A stretch of DNA of 64,000 nucleotides from Zerene cesonia (lineage: Eukaryota > Arthropoda > Insecta > Lepidoptera > Pieridae): contig NC_052106.1 in assembly GCF_012273895.1 (NCBI RefSeq), positions 558,001-622,000 on the forward strand, written 5' to 3'. Shown piece by piece: positions 34,578 to 46,177 of this stretch. The position numbers and the translations under genes were made by a program. Positions within the stretch are counted from its first letter, which is position 1. Every line of letters begins with the position of its first letter. The notes beneath the pieces are model-generated. The model saw only the letters and a program-made list of their open reading frames with translations, was not told where the DNA came from and ran no database searches.

Positions 34578-37500
34578 TTACTTCTTATACGTATAAAATC
34601 CCTCCCCACTTTTAATCCCCAATTTGCCCTCAGCGACCATTTTGTCCAACAATGGGATTGGTTTGAACACTGGATCTTTAGTCTTCTCGTACAAGACCTG
34701 GAGGACGAATTTATTGGTGTCCAGACCGGTGTAGTCGGCTAGCTCTAAAGGACCCATCGGATAACCTGCGCCTAACTTCATTCCGATGTCAATGTCCTCT
34801 TTGGTTGCGTCACCTACAATGTTCCATAACCATATTATAATAAAAAAAACAGTGAATTTAGATGATGACTTTTGAGCAATGCAAACACATAAAACTTTTG
34901 ATAATAAGGAATCACGTGAGATCTTCTTAAAGAATAGAAAAAAGGCGGCATTAGAGTCTGCACTCGCCGTACCGTGGCCACGCCTGATCTCTCGGTCACG
35001 CGTGATCCAGCTAAAGCAGTCAAATTCTTCCACCCTTCCTGTTTTATGTGCCTAAGGACACCACGATTTATAAAGTATTTGAATGCTATAGATCCAAAAA
35101 GTAAGAGGGAAATATATTTGAAATCAAATACACAATAACCAATAAATATAATGACCGCATAAATCTAGCAGCTAAGAATACCTTTCTGGCATTAAACTTC
35201 GATGTTAATCTCCAAATAACTACATAGATATAAAACAAGCAAATTATTTAGCTTAGAAAAGAAGAATAGTACTATCTATCTTTACATATTTCTTCTTCTT
35301 TCTTTCTTCAGACACGGCGGTTAAATAGATAGACACATGTACAGTACACAAGAAGCAAGTTATCAACAAATTATAAAGCTAAAAAAAGTGAATTATATCA
35401 TACTTACATACGTAAATAGGCATAAGTTTAATGCATCATGCACTCACTTAATCAAGCATAACAGATAGCACCCATGCAATTATAATTTAATTTTATACAA
35501 CTAAATATAAATATTAAATACCCAAATATTATGCCTCAGATGCTTTTAATGATATACTACAGGACGTCCTACCGGTAGTAGACTTTACTCACTGGAACTC
35601 ATACTTTTTCATATACTGCTTACGTAACAAATACATAAAATCCCCAACAATTTCTTTACACACACACACTTAACTAGCCACCCGAACATCATTGCCACGT
35701 GCACGCGCGCTTTCGTTTAAATATTATGTTTTCATAGACGCAATGCTACATAAACGGAGCGATATATATCGGGCAATCATGCGGTATAGAAAAATGTTGT
35801 CCGTCGTTTTGTTGTGTGAAACTATAAGCTCCATATATATATTAAAACCAAAACTATAGTTCCATCGTCGGAACATCCTGTATACATCTTAGACTTGTAT
35901 AAACTCAGCCAATCAAAACATTAATATGACCACATTAAAAGATTTTAAATATTATACTTATACTAAACGTTGTACAGAGCCGAAACACATAACCCATACT
36001 ATATACTATCACATTACAAGAGCAGAGACAAAAATTTATTTGTATCATGGTCTATGTATCATGTATCATGGTCTATGACCACCACCTATTACCACTTATT
36101 ACCAAACACATCTCCCCATTATACCACATAGTTATCAAATGTCTCCTTCCCCTAACCTCTCATGCATCCTAACAGCCTCTGCAATGTATGGACCCAAGAG
36201 CCTTCACCATACCCCAGGGCGTATCCTTGTCTGTGTTACAAGTTTACCCACACCGCCATACCAGTATTACGTAGTAGGTAATATCCGCCATACATTACCC
36301 AATCCCTACTAATATTATAAATGCGAAAGTAACTCTGTCTGTCTGTCTGTCTGTTACGCTTTCACGCCTAAACCACTGAACCAATTTTTTTGTAATTTGG
36401 TATGAAGGTAGAACTGAACTTGGGAAAGGACATAGGATAATTTTTATCGCGAAAAAAATGGAAGGAGTTGAAATAGGGAGATGAAAGCGATATAACCGAA
36501 TTTCACGCAGGCGGAGCCGCGGGCGGAAAGCTAGTATACTATATATTACCACACATTACCACCACAAAACATCTAATGTACCCACCCCTCTCATACATCC
36601 TTAAAGCCTCCGCACTGTATGGTCCCAGTAATCTGTTCACAACAAATCCGGGAGTATCCTTGCATGTGATACATGTCTTGCCAACGGACTTGCCCCACTC
36701 CATCATGGCTTGGTAGGTCTCTTCGGAGATGTGATCTCCCTTAATTACTTCTAGGAGACGCATAACTGGGACGGGGTTGAAGAAATGGAGACCGCCAAAT
36801 CTGGAAATGGTCTTTTTGACTACCGATCACTATAGTGGTGTGAATTTGACATGGATTACATACATATTGAATTGAAAAAGAATTTTCGAAATTGGTCGTG
36901 AACAGTGACGAATTTTTAAAGAATAGAAATTTTTTTGGATTTTGGCGGAATTCGAACCCACGCAAAGCACCGAACCGTGGCTACGCATAGCCTCTCGGCC
37001 ACCCGTGATCGAATTTCCTCTACTCTTTCAGTTTTATGTGAATTTTAAGAAAGTTTCACCCCACGAAGTCACGTTGCGGGTTGCTGGTTGCTGGTTCGAA
37101 GCTCGCCTCGTGTAATTTTTTTTTTCTATTCTTTACAAATTTCACATTTATAAAGAATTTGAAAGGTTACAAAACTAAAAAATTTAATTTGGTTGCATGC
37201 TTCTTCGGATTCAAGCAAGCCTCTATCCAAACTACATAGTGTCCAAACTTTGTTTGTCTATACTAAAAAAATAATATCTCACCTGTCTTTCCTCTTGATC
37301 CCAGTCCCTATTTCATTGATGGAAATTGAAGATGTATTTGTTGCCAGAATTGTGTGCTGCGGAGCTAGCTAAATTTTTTTATGATTAATAGATGGCATAG
37401 CATTCAATATTTTGTAAAAAATTAAATGTCTTTTTCATTTATGAACATCTACTCATAAAAAGAATACAATTTTATTTTTTTAATAATAATAAATCTTTAT

Positions 37501-38944
37501 TTAGTAGGCTTTACATTATTGTAACAGTGGATTGTGGCTCTGGCCCTCTTGCTAGGTAATAGCTGTGTTAAGAGGACCTGTTCCTTCCCTAGGAGTGATA
37601 CATATAATAATAATATTGTTGTATGTGGAACGAAAGATTAACATTTTTTATTTTATTTTTTTATAAATATATAATTATTAATAATTTATTCTTGTTATAA
37701 ATTATTGAAGTGATATAAGTTCATTAATATTTTTCTTCTAATTAGATTGTGAATGTTTTTTTATAATTAAAATAAAATAAAACAAAAACATTTGAGTGGT
37801 AAACATTTGGTGGTTATACACACCACCCATAAACCTACGTAAGTCCTTGAGGAAGTGTTTCCAGCCCATATTGCATACACAGCTCATTATCACACTTCAC
37901 ACTAATATTATAAATGTGTTTCTTTGGATGTGTTCATCTGTCACGCTGAAACCTCTGAACGGATTTTGATGAAATTTGATATACAGAGTACAGACAGGGT
38001 ATAAGCTAACATGGGTGACAGGATTTTAATCCCAATTCAATGCTCTCTTGGGATAAATAAATCATTTATAAATGTCCTAATTCCACACAGGCAAAGTCGC
38101 AGGCAGAAGCTTGTTCCAAAATAATTAAAGCATATTATACTATGCTGTTCATATTGTTTTTATAGTGATGTTTTTATATATAGTAAATTACCTCATCAAG
38201 TTTATTAAACAATTGCTGTTTAATATCCAATTTCTCCACAATGGCTTCAATAATAAGATCTGAATTCAGGCCATCTTCAACCTTAGTAGACACTTTGATT
38301 CTATCAAACGATTCCTTGACGTAATTATCAATTTTGCTAGCATCATCTTTGTGGATCTTCTTTGCAACTCTCCTCAGGTTGTTCTCTATGGATTTTTGAC
38401 TCTTTTGCAATATATCTGGGCTTAAATCAACTAGTGTCACATTTTGGCCAGCTTGCGCGGAAACCTGTGGGAAACATCTTACATGTTTTTGTAATATTCA
38501 TTGAAAGTATGTACTTCATTATAATATAAACATGAAAATAGTTATAAATGTTAAAATAGTAATTAATTCATGTACTGGATTTTTTTTATAAAGTATAATC
38601 AGTCTTTTTAATTAGTGCTCAAAATTAATATTCATTGTTTTCCAATGTAATTTTAACCTTTACCCCCTTGAGTTCCTATACCTTCTCTTTTTAGAAGTGA
38701 CATCTACTAGATAACTAAGTTATCTATTAGGTCTATAAATATTGTGTGGACAACAAAAAATAATTAATACAATATTCACACTGTTATAGTACTTGGCAAA
38801 TAATTATAAAAAAACTATTAAATAACAACTTACCTGCGCTATTCCACTGCCCATAAGCCCGCCTCCCACCACAGTAACTGTTTTGATTGCATTTAATGAA
38901 GAGGAACTAGAAAAATTTCTAGTTAAACCCACAAGTTTATTCAT
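34578..38944 (-). CDS. HADH: 3-hydroxyacyl-CoA dehydrogenase, mitochondrial, minus-strand paralogue
   Basis: Exons on the minus strand: 38944-38834, 38464-38192, 37368-37283, 36800-36586 and 34813-34578; 921 nt, 306 residues (human HADH is 314). A short Ser-rich amphipathic presequence (MNKLVGLTRNFSSSSS) fits mitochondrial import. The Rossmann motif VVGGGLMGSGIAQ binds NAD. Catalytic elements are visible: Ser in NTSSISI, His in FGGLHFFNPVP, Glu of the following helix, and Asn in DTPGFVVNRLL. It oxidises L-3-hydroxyacyl-CoA to 3-ketoacyl-CoA in beta-oxidation. It is head to head with a second HADH gene, about 2 kb away, that has the same exon borders. A second terminal exon lies downstream at 32990-32758. 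Confidence 0.95.
34895..35050 (-). mobile_element. tRNA-derived SINE-like element in HADH intron 4
   Basis: On the minus strand it carries 'gaccgagagatcaggcgtgg', matching the ggccgagagg A-box of the element at 19640-19795; the B-box is degraded. A related copy with both boxes is at 36890-37040. Confidence 0.6.
36308..36536 (+). mobile_element. (GTCT)n-bearing short interspersed repeat in HADH intron 4
   Basis: Starts 'actaatattataaatgcg', contains (tctg)n at about 36333-36353 and 'cacgcctaaaccactgaacc', and ends 'gcgggcggaaagctagta'. It resembles microsatellite-associated elements known in Lepidoptera. A partial relative is near 60750-60845. Confidence 0.7.
36890..37040 (-). mobile_element. 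tRNA-derived SINE-like element in HADH intron 3
   Basis: On the minus strand: 'ggccgagaggctatgcg' (A-box), then 'gtgggttcgaattccgcc' (B-box), then a tail of T/A-rich sequence. A partial element in opposite orientation follows at about 37060-37145 (ctggttcgaagctcgcc). Confidence 0.7.
37905..38115 (+). mobile_element. Short interspersed repeat in HADH intron 2
   Basis: Starts 'actaatattataaatgtg', contains 'cacgctgaaacctctgaac' and 'ttttgatgaaatttgatat', and ends 'gtcgcaggcagaagcttgt'. Same general layout as the other interspersed elements. Confidence 0.65.
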
Positions 38945-40962
38945 TATAACGTGTTATCACCGCGACGACTCTACGTAAATGACGTGAAAGTTGCCGGAGA
39001 CTCGCACCGGCTCCACAAGTAGGCGCAGCGCGAAAAACAGTGATAATATAGTAGATAATTTGTGGACCGTAGTTTTTTATCTTACCTGCGGTAAATAAAG
39101 CGTTGATCCCCATTTTATCAATTTTAACATACCACATAACTATCACTATATTTATGATAAGATCACAATTTTATAGATAAGTTATTGTTTATCGCAAAAA
39201 ATAAATCATAAAACTCAACTGGTATTTATTTACATAACATGAAGTCCCTCAAATCTCAATGTCAAAAATTTGTCAAATGTAAATATTTTTTTATAAATTT
39301 TCTGTCAGTAAAGCTATGGCTGCGGTAAATGATTTTAATATATATATGAAATGCTGACTATTCGAACTTGGGAAAAAGCGAAGACAGAAATTATGAATAC
39401 AAAAAATGGCTGCTGCCTTTTTAACCGACTTCCGAAAACTAAAAGGAGGAGGTTGTACAATCGTCTGTATGTAATTCTTTGTGTATGTTAGACCATATAT
39501 CGCGATTTAAGAAATTTTTTATCGAATGGGTATACCCCGGAGGGATGTATGTACTCCGGATGGGACCACCTATTACCATCAAATCAGCATCTGATGATGG
39601 AGTCCCAGGAAAATCGCGGAAACCCAATTAATTCAAAGTCAAGTGGTAGCGCTTACGGTTATGTTAATTTATTTTTCGCTTTTCATTGTTTTTGAAGTTA
39701 GTCCAATTTTTATTGGATCAATATGGTTTTTACGACCTCTCAGTTCATATCCATTGATGAAGTATAAAAAAAATAAACAAACCCACTCCCCCTTGTTCAT
39801 TTGTGTGCGTTTTTGTTTACATAAATTGTAGCCTGTCACCACCAATACTTCAATGATAACAATAACCCCCATTATGTCAAAATCCGTTCAGTAGTTTGGG
39901 TTATAACGCGTGCCAAAGAAATTCACACACAAAATATATATACCTAGATACTCGCATACACTACGTAGCTTACATTATTCCCGAGTGCTATAGGATACTT
40001 TTTACCCCGGAAATGTACCACGGGCGACGCCAGGGCGAACAGCTAGTAGTATAATAACTTATTCTATATTTCTTGCTATATCACTATACTATTATAGCAA
40101 GACAGTGTACATAGTACCATACGCTCGGAAAAACATGACCTTCTTTCGGTTAGTGGAATGAAAATGATTAAAAATTCTTACTGAGAACATTTTTTTGACA
40201 TAAATCAAGTAAATTAATTTTTATCCAAAAAATCATCGATAATCTCAGCATCTTCACAATCGACCCCGTTGGCCCAAAAAATGATCTTTGCCGTACATAG
40301 CGTCAGCGTGACTCTATATCAGTTGTATATCGTATCGTATAGCATCATCAGTTTGCTGTTATTGTAGAAGGATTGGGCCCTTATTTAAATTAATACGTTA
40401 TCGTTATTCTTATATTAATTAGAAATTTTGTTTTCAAATTTATTTTTCATTTTATGGTTAAAATGAACAAGAATAAAATAATAAGATATTATTTAAAAAA
40501 CTAAAACAAATATTTCACTGAGTTTTCGAATATCATTATATTCTACTAGCTTTGTTAATTTAATTTAAAACTAAATTAACAAGAAGGTAAAAAAAAGTAT
40601 ATTGACCCTCTGTTTATTGGAGCATATGCTACATACAGGAAGGAAGTAAACAAAATTTTTCTTTCATGCAGTAGCAATTTGACCACAGATAATATTATTT
40701 TTATTGTAATGACAGTGCAACGCTGGCAGTTGCAGTTGGCACCATAGTTATACACTTATATACGGTTGGCACATACCAATTTAATCCAACTTCCGATTCT
40801 CAATCAGATTGTCAAAGATTAGAAGTCGAACTTTGGAATTAATTTAAATTTAAAAGATTTTTGTATTTTTTTTTTGTTTCTGCTACAGTATCAGCAAAAC
40901 CGGTTTTTTAATCGCTAAAGATTTTATACTAAATAGTCTATTTGATAATTTAACTATTTAAA
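38945..40962. promoter_or_regulatory. Head-to-head intergenic region of the two HADH genes
   Basis: About 2.0 kb between the two start codons. The first 100 bp next to the minus-strand gene are GC-richer than the surroundings (a candidate promoter). The middle (39423-40050) is repeat-derived. No other gene is seen. Confidence 0.6.
39423..40050. mobile_element. Interspersed repeat complex in the HADH intergenic region
   Basis: Begins 'aaccgacttccgaaaac', followed by 'aggaggaggttgtac', a tail with 'aaaatccgttcagtagttt', and ends 'gggcgaacagctagtagt'. These are end and core sequences I associate with lepidopteran non-LTR/RTE-type tails. No intact coding frame. Confidence 0.6.
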
Positions 40963-43859
40963 ATGATTCAATTTGGAATTATCGCTAGGAACTTTTCAAG
41001 TTCCTCAGCTGTTCAAAGTGCAATTAAAAATGTTACCGTTATAGGAGGTGGTTTGATGGGATCAGGAATTGCCCAGGTATTGAACTATTTTCATTTAAAC
41101 TAACTTGGCTTACATATTAAAATAATAACACTCACATTGTTTTCTTTAAGTTATTACTAAGTTCCGGTAATTTATTTTGTAAGTTTAAGTTGATGAATTC
41201 AAAACTATTTATTAATTAATAATAATCGTAATCGGGCAGGCAGTTCAGTTGTTTTATTTCAATTTCTCCGAAAAAAAGGATCAATGGCCTTTTATAGCTA
41301 CTTAGGTCTTATTAAATTCATACTTTACAAAAAACTTCAGTAATTTTTATCATCACAAACATTTTCCTTCCTCCTGTTATAATGATTCCTGCCACCAAAA
41401 ATAATTATACAAATACAAAAAGGATTTATAAATCTATCATAATATTTGTTTCCACAGGTAACAGCACAAGCAGGCCAAAATGTAACATTAGTGGATGTAA
41501 ACTCGGATGTTTTAGCAAAATCACAAAAGTCCATTCAGAATAGTTTGGGCAAAGTAGCCAAGAAAATATACAAAGACAATCCCCAAGAAGCAGAGAAGTT
41601 CATGACCGAGTCCTTTGCGAGAATTAAGACTTCCACAGACCCTGTGAGTGCTGTGCAGGGTACGGACCTGGTGATTGAAGCTATCGTTGAGAATATTGAT
41701 ATTAAGCACCAGCTCTTCCAGAAACTTGATAGCGTAAGTGTAGTCTGTATATTCTTTGAAATTACTAATTGAAGATAATGTATAAAATAAATACATGTAG
41801 CACGGAAATATATCAACAGTATACTGCTGTCAATTCGACTAACAGAACTAAAGCAACCCTCAAATATGGATGCAGCATTAGTAAACAGACCCAATGTGAT
41901 GCCCTAAGTGATGGTACCCATCAAGAGGGTACCATCACTTAGGGCATTAAAAAGCCAACAATGCACCTGTAACACATGTGTTTGTACGGTAGTAACCACT
42001 TAGCATCGGGCGTAACAAAGAGAAATAAATTTCACTAAACTAAGTGTTTTGCAATAGTTTAGAGATTTTTATTACATAGATCTTTTACTATAAGATTTTT
42101 GTTTATATATATTTAAAGATTTTTCAATGTCATATTTTATAACAACTAAATACTCTTTATTTTAAATTATTATATTAAATTATTCTTAATTTTTTTTAGG
42201 CTGCCCCAGACCACACTATATTTGCGTCAAACACCTCATCATTGTCAATCAATGATATTGCATCCATAGTGAAGAGGAAGGATAAGTATGTTGGATTTTA
42301 TTTTTTTACTGTTAAATAACAATCGAGTAAGAATAAAAAGTAATATTTTTTTTTCTATGGAACAAAAAAATCTGTTGTTTATATCAGTTCAGTATATTTC
42401 TTAGGTCATTACTGTATGGCATTGTGTGGAATTGCTGAGAATATTAACTAATAATAATTGAACTATAAATGGATTATTTTTACAGCCAATAAAAAATAAC
42501 CACTAAAGCTTACTATCTGAATATTCACAGATTTGGTGGCCTCCATTTCTTCAATCCAGTGCCAGTAATGCGTCTCCTGGAAGTGGTCAGAGGCAGCGAG
42601 ACCTCCGACACCACATACAATACCATGATGCAATGGGGAAAGTCCGTTGGCAAGACTTGTGTGGCCTGCAAGGACACTCCCGGGTTTATCGTTAATAGAT
42701 TGCTGGTTCCTTACATGGCAGAGGCTTTGAGGTTATTGGAGAGAGGTTTGTTTCATTTGATATACAAATATTTAGTTTTGTAAATACTTGAGATGAGTAT
42801 ATATTTTGTAGGTATTTTAGTAGTGTTAGTATTTATATAATATACAATACAATCTCTTCAACACATAAATGAGCACTGTTAACAAATGAAGTGAAAGAAA
42901 ACAAAATAGGAAAGAAACATTTATAGGGTTAAATAGGAGGCCTTATTGTTTATAAGCGATCTCTGCCAGGCAAGCTTTGGATAGGATTTCTTATTATTTA
43001 ACATAAGAGTAGGTGATGTTCAAATAGATGAAATGAAATAATATATTATATTTGGTTTAGACAACACTCATTCGATAATCAGTTGCGCCGTAAGGATGTT
43101 TTTTGTATGTATAAATATTTCTTTGGCTCACCATAGCATAAATGGCTTGGTGGACTTATGCCAAGTGAATGTAAATTCTCCTTAGTTGTTGTTGTTATGA
43201 GATATATAACATAGCGATTTTTTGTTCCAAAACTATATTATAAAAATTAAAAAATTTATTGTGTGAAACTATTTTAAATTGTTACACTAGAATTTATAAA
43301 ATTTGGAGTGATTCGCATCATAATCGATCATCCAAAGCCCAGTTTATATTATAAACTCTCTAGTCTCATAACTATCTCTGGACACAAAAATCACACCATG
43401 AAATCTCTCTGTTGCGATGTGAAAGAATAACAAACAAACACTCAAAAAAGTCAATTTCTATGAAAAACAGTGTCATTCTAATACATAAGCTAAATCACGG
43501 CCAAGTATAACCAAAATCTGTTCTGTGTTTTTCGCGTTATAGAGTAACAAACATAGCTAACAATTTCCAAAATTTAATATTATATTAGTTAGGATTATTG
43601 AAATATTTTTTCAACAGGTGATGCTTCAGCCCGCGACATTGACGTGGCTATGAAGTTAGGTGCTGGCTATCCTATGGGTCCCATAGAATTGGCCGACTAT
43701 GTGGGTTTGGACACCACCAAATTCATTCTCGACGGATGGCACAAAAAGTTCCCCGACCAAGCCCTGTTCAAACCAATCCCTATTATGAACAAATTGGTTG
43801 CTGAAGGCAAACTTGGTGTTAAAACTGGAGAAGGCTTTTACAAATATGAGAAGAAATAA
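40963..43859 (+). CDS. HADH: 3-hydroxyacyl-CoA dehydrogenase, mitochondrial, plus-strand paralogue
   Basis: Exons: 40963-41076, 41458-41733, 42200-42285, 42531-42745 and 43618-43859; 933 nt, 310 residues. The presequence MIQFGIIARNFSSSS suits mitochondria. The dinucleotide motif is VIGGGLMGSGIAQ. Catalytic Ser (NTSSLSI), His (FGGLHFFNPVP) and Asn (DTPGFIVNRLL) are present. Exon lengths and phases equal those of the minus-strand paralogue except for small length changes in exons 1, 2 and 5, so the pair arose by duplication of an intron-bearing gene. The last exon differs from both minus-strand last exons by a short insertion (DGWHKKFPDQALF). Confidence 0.97.
41899..41947. repeat. Perfect 21-bp hairpin with a 7-base loop in HADH intron 2
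   Basis: Arms 41899-41919 and 41927-41947 are exact reverse complements (left arm begins atgccctaagtgatgg); loop 'atcaaga'. Confidence 0.95.
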
Positions 43860-44580
43860 ATGAGATGCAATTTTTAAAGTTTTTATAGTTAAGCGAAGGA
43901 ATTATATTATTATGTATTTTTGAAACTGTTGTTGTATTAAATATTTAATTTTATTATTTATTTGGGTTTTATTGGTTCCACAAATGGTTTTTTAATGTAG
44001 TGTAGATTTTGCTTTACTGGGACTACTGGGACAACATCTCATGGGTCTGTTAGTACGATGTACCACAGTGTAGTAATCCATACCAGTACTCATTATACTG
44101 TACCCATACAGACAACGTCAACAAAGACGAAGATAGATCAATCGCACGGGGGCGAAGGACTATTTTGCGTCTGCTGCGCGCATTTTTTAATGTATTTCGG
44201 CACTTTGCGTATGTATAAGTGATATGTAAGTATTTATAAAAATGTCACATACTACTTGTGCTGTGAGAGATTACAATTCGTCATTTCGTGTTAATGATCT
44301 ACATTTGTTATTCAATCCTTTATCATCTACTATTATTGAACTTGTCACAATTCCACAATACAACATTTCACGCTTTTTGCTAAGAAAAAGATATTAAAGA
44401 CTTTGTATTACTGTAATAATTCACATTTTTTCCAAAATTTTATCAGCAAAATTATTTACTAATGAATGCATCTTACTTTTTTAATTCAAATTTATGCTTT
44501 ATATATTGAAAAATTTAATATATAATGAAAACCAAACAATATGAATAAAAGTACTGTAATTGCTCTTAAACTAAATAAAT
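43860..44580. other. Convergent region between HADH and TAF9
   Basis: 3' flanks of both genes. A polyadenylation signal ATTAAA for HADH lies near 43936. No other gene is seen. Confidence 0.65.
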
Positions 44581-45854
44581 CTACATATCATAGTCATCAT
44601 CTTCTCTCTTTCTCTTCTGTGATATTTCATCTATTTCCATTTTTACCGGATTCTGCTGCGGAGGTCCAGCTGTCACACGCACTGCTGGCTTGGCCACAAC
44701 CTTTGAAATGTTCCAAATTTATTAATTATATATAAACATAATTTGTTACTATGTAAAGATTGCCTTAGAAACAACATTTATACAATTATGATTTAACAAT
44801 ACTTCTTATCTTTTCTTCTGCAAAATCTATTTATCATGATAAATTTTTCTATTCTTTTCATTATTTACAAAAAAAAAAAAAATTTTGAAATTGTGAATAT
44901 TTTATTAACTTCTGAGTATCAATGAATATGACAGTCACAAGCTAGTTTGTGCAAATTTTTTATTTGTTTTTTACAATTGAAGTGTTTTTTTTTCGTATGC
45001 AGAAATAGCTTAATTTCAAATTGGAATATCTTACCTTACTGCCTGAAGTAAATTTAAGGACAGGTTTTGGAGCATTGGTCTTAGTACTGACATTAACAAT
45101 AGCACCTTGGGGTCTCTTCACAACAACATTCTGAGAGGATTTGGGTGCTGTGACAGTTTTAATTGTAGGAGTGGTGGGGACTGGTGGTTTGGCAGCTGCT
45201 TTCTTAGTCACTGATTTCAGACGGTAATTGCAGGCTGAGAGACAGTAACTGAAAAAATTTTTAATCTATAAAGTATAGTGGGGATTTTTGGTATGAGTAA
45301 ATTACCTTACAATTAATTTATAATGCATAATTTACCTACTAAACTATATTATTGAAATGTAAGGTCAATTAAGTATTTAAGCTGAAGTTAAGTACCTCTT
45401 CTGCAGCATTGTATATATATATTATTTGAATGAATTGTAACATTTCAGACAATATTGTTCTTATGCTTCAATTATTAATAGCTTACCGGTCAGGAGGCAG
45501 TCTTAACCCACAATGTGGTTTGATCAAAGGGAGTGGATTAACATTCTTAACTCTAGCAAGTTCCAGCAACACTTCCCTCGGCGGCGGGCTCGTGAATGAC
45601 TTATCCAACTGCATCTGCACAGCAAGCCTAACATCATCCAGGTCTATAGTCTTTTTCTTAGCGTGATTGGCAAAAACGCGCGCGTCATCCAACACCGAAG
45701 TTACATATCTGTAGGTGAATTCTAGAAGCTGATTTACCACTCGTGGTTCGTAGTCTGTAATACCGACTTCTTTCATGATAGACATAATCACTTGGGCATC
45801 TTTTGGTATGTGTTTTGTTTGATTGTTTGCTTTCGACTTATCTTTTTCAGACAT
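44581..45854 (-). CDS. TAF9: TFIID/SAGA subunit TAF9
   Basis: Exons on the minus strand: 45854-45487, 45248-45035 and 44700-44581; 702 nt, 233 residues. The N-terminal half (about residues 15-90) is an H3-like histone fold: PKDAQVIMSIMKEVGITDYE, then LLEFTYRYVTSVLDDARVF and HAKKKTIDLDDVRLAVQM. It is followed by the conserved NPLPLIKPHCGLRLPPDRYCL segment that contacts TAF6. The tail is Lys/Pro/Thr-rich and ends in the acidic REDDDYDM, typical of TAF9. TAF9 pairs with TAF6 in TFIID and in SAGA. Drosophila e(y)1 is somewhat longer (278 residues). The upstream flank is the boundary of the 3.2-kb tandem duplication. Confidence 0.97.
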
Positions 45855-46177
45855 TTTAAAAATTAGCAGCTAGTTTGGGGAAAATATATAAAATTTAATG
45901 CAACATTTGTAAAATTACAAAAATGAATACAATTTTTTTACAGAGTAATCTAATATCTATTTTGTATCACTTTTATATACAAGCATAAATAAACTCGAAA
46001 GTACCAAATGACAAATATGACAATTATTAATTGACAAGTTTGAAGTTAAGGTGGTTGGTCGGTGAGGTGACGGCGTTTTACCATTCGTTTTACGCATAAT
46101 ACAATTATATACTATCACAGATTACTAAATAGTTACTACAGTGTCAATCCACACGGCATAAATTTACTTTGCACAAC

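Noticed and set aside
39439..39627. 62-codon minus-strand frame in the HADH intergenic region
   Set aside because: Lies wholly within an interspersed repeat and matches no known protein motif.
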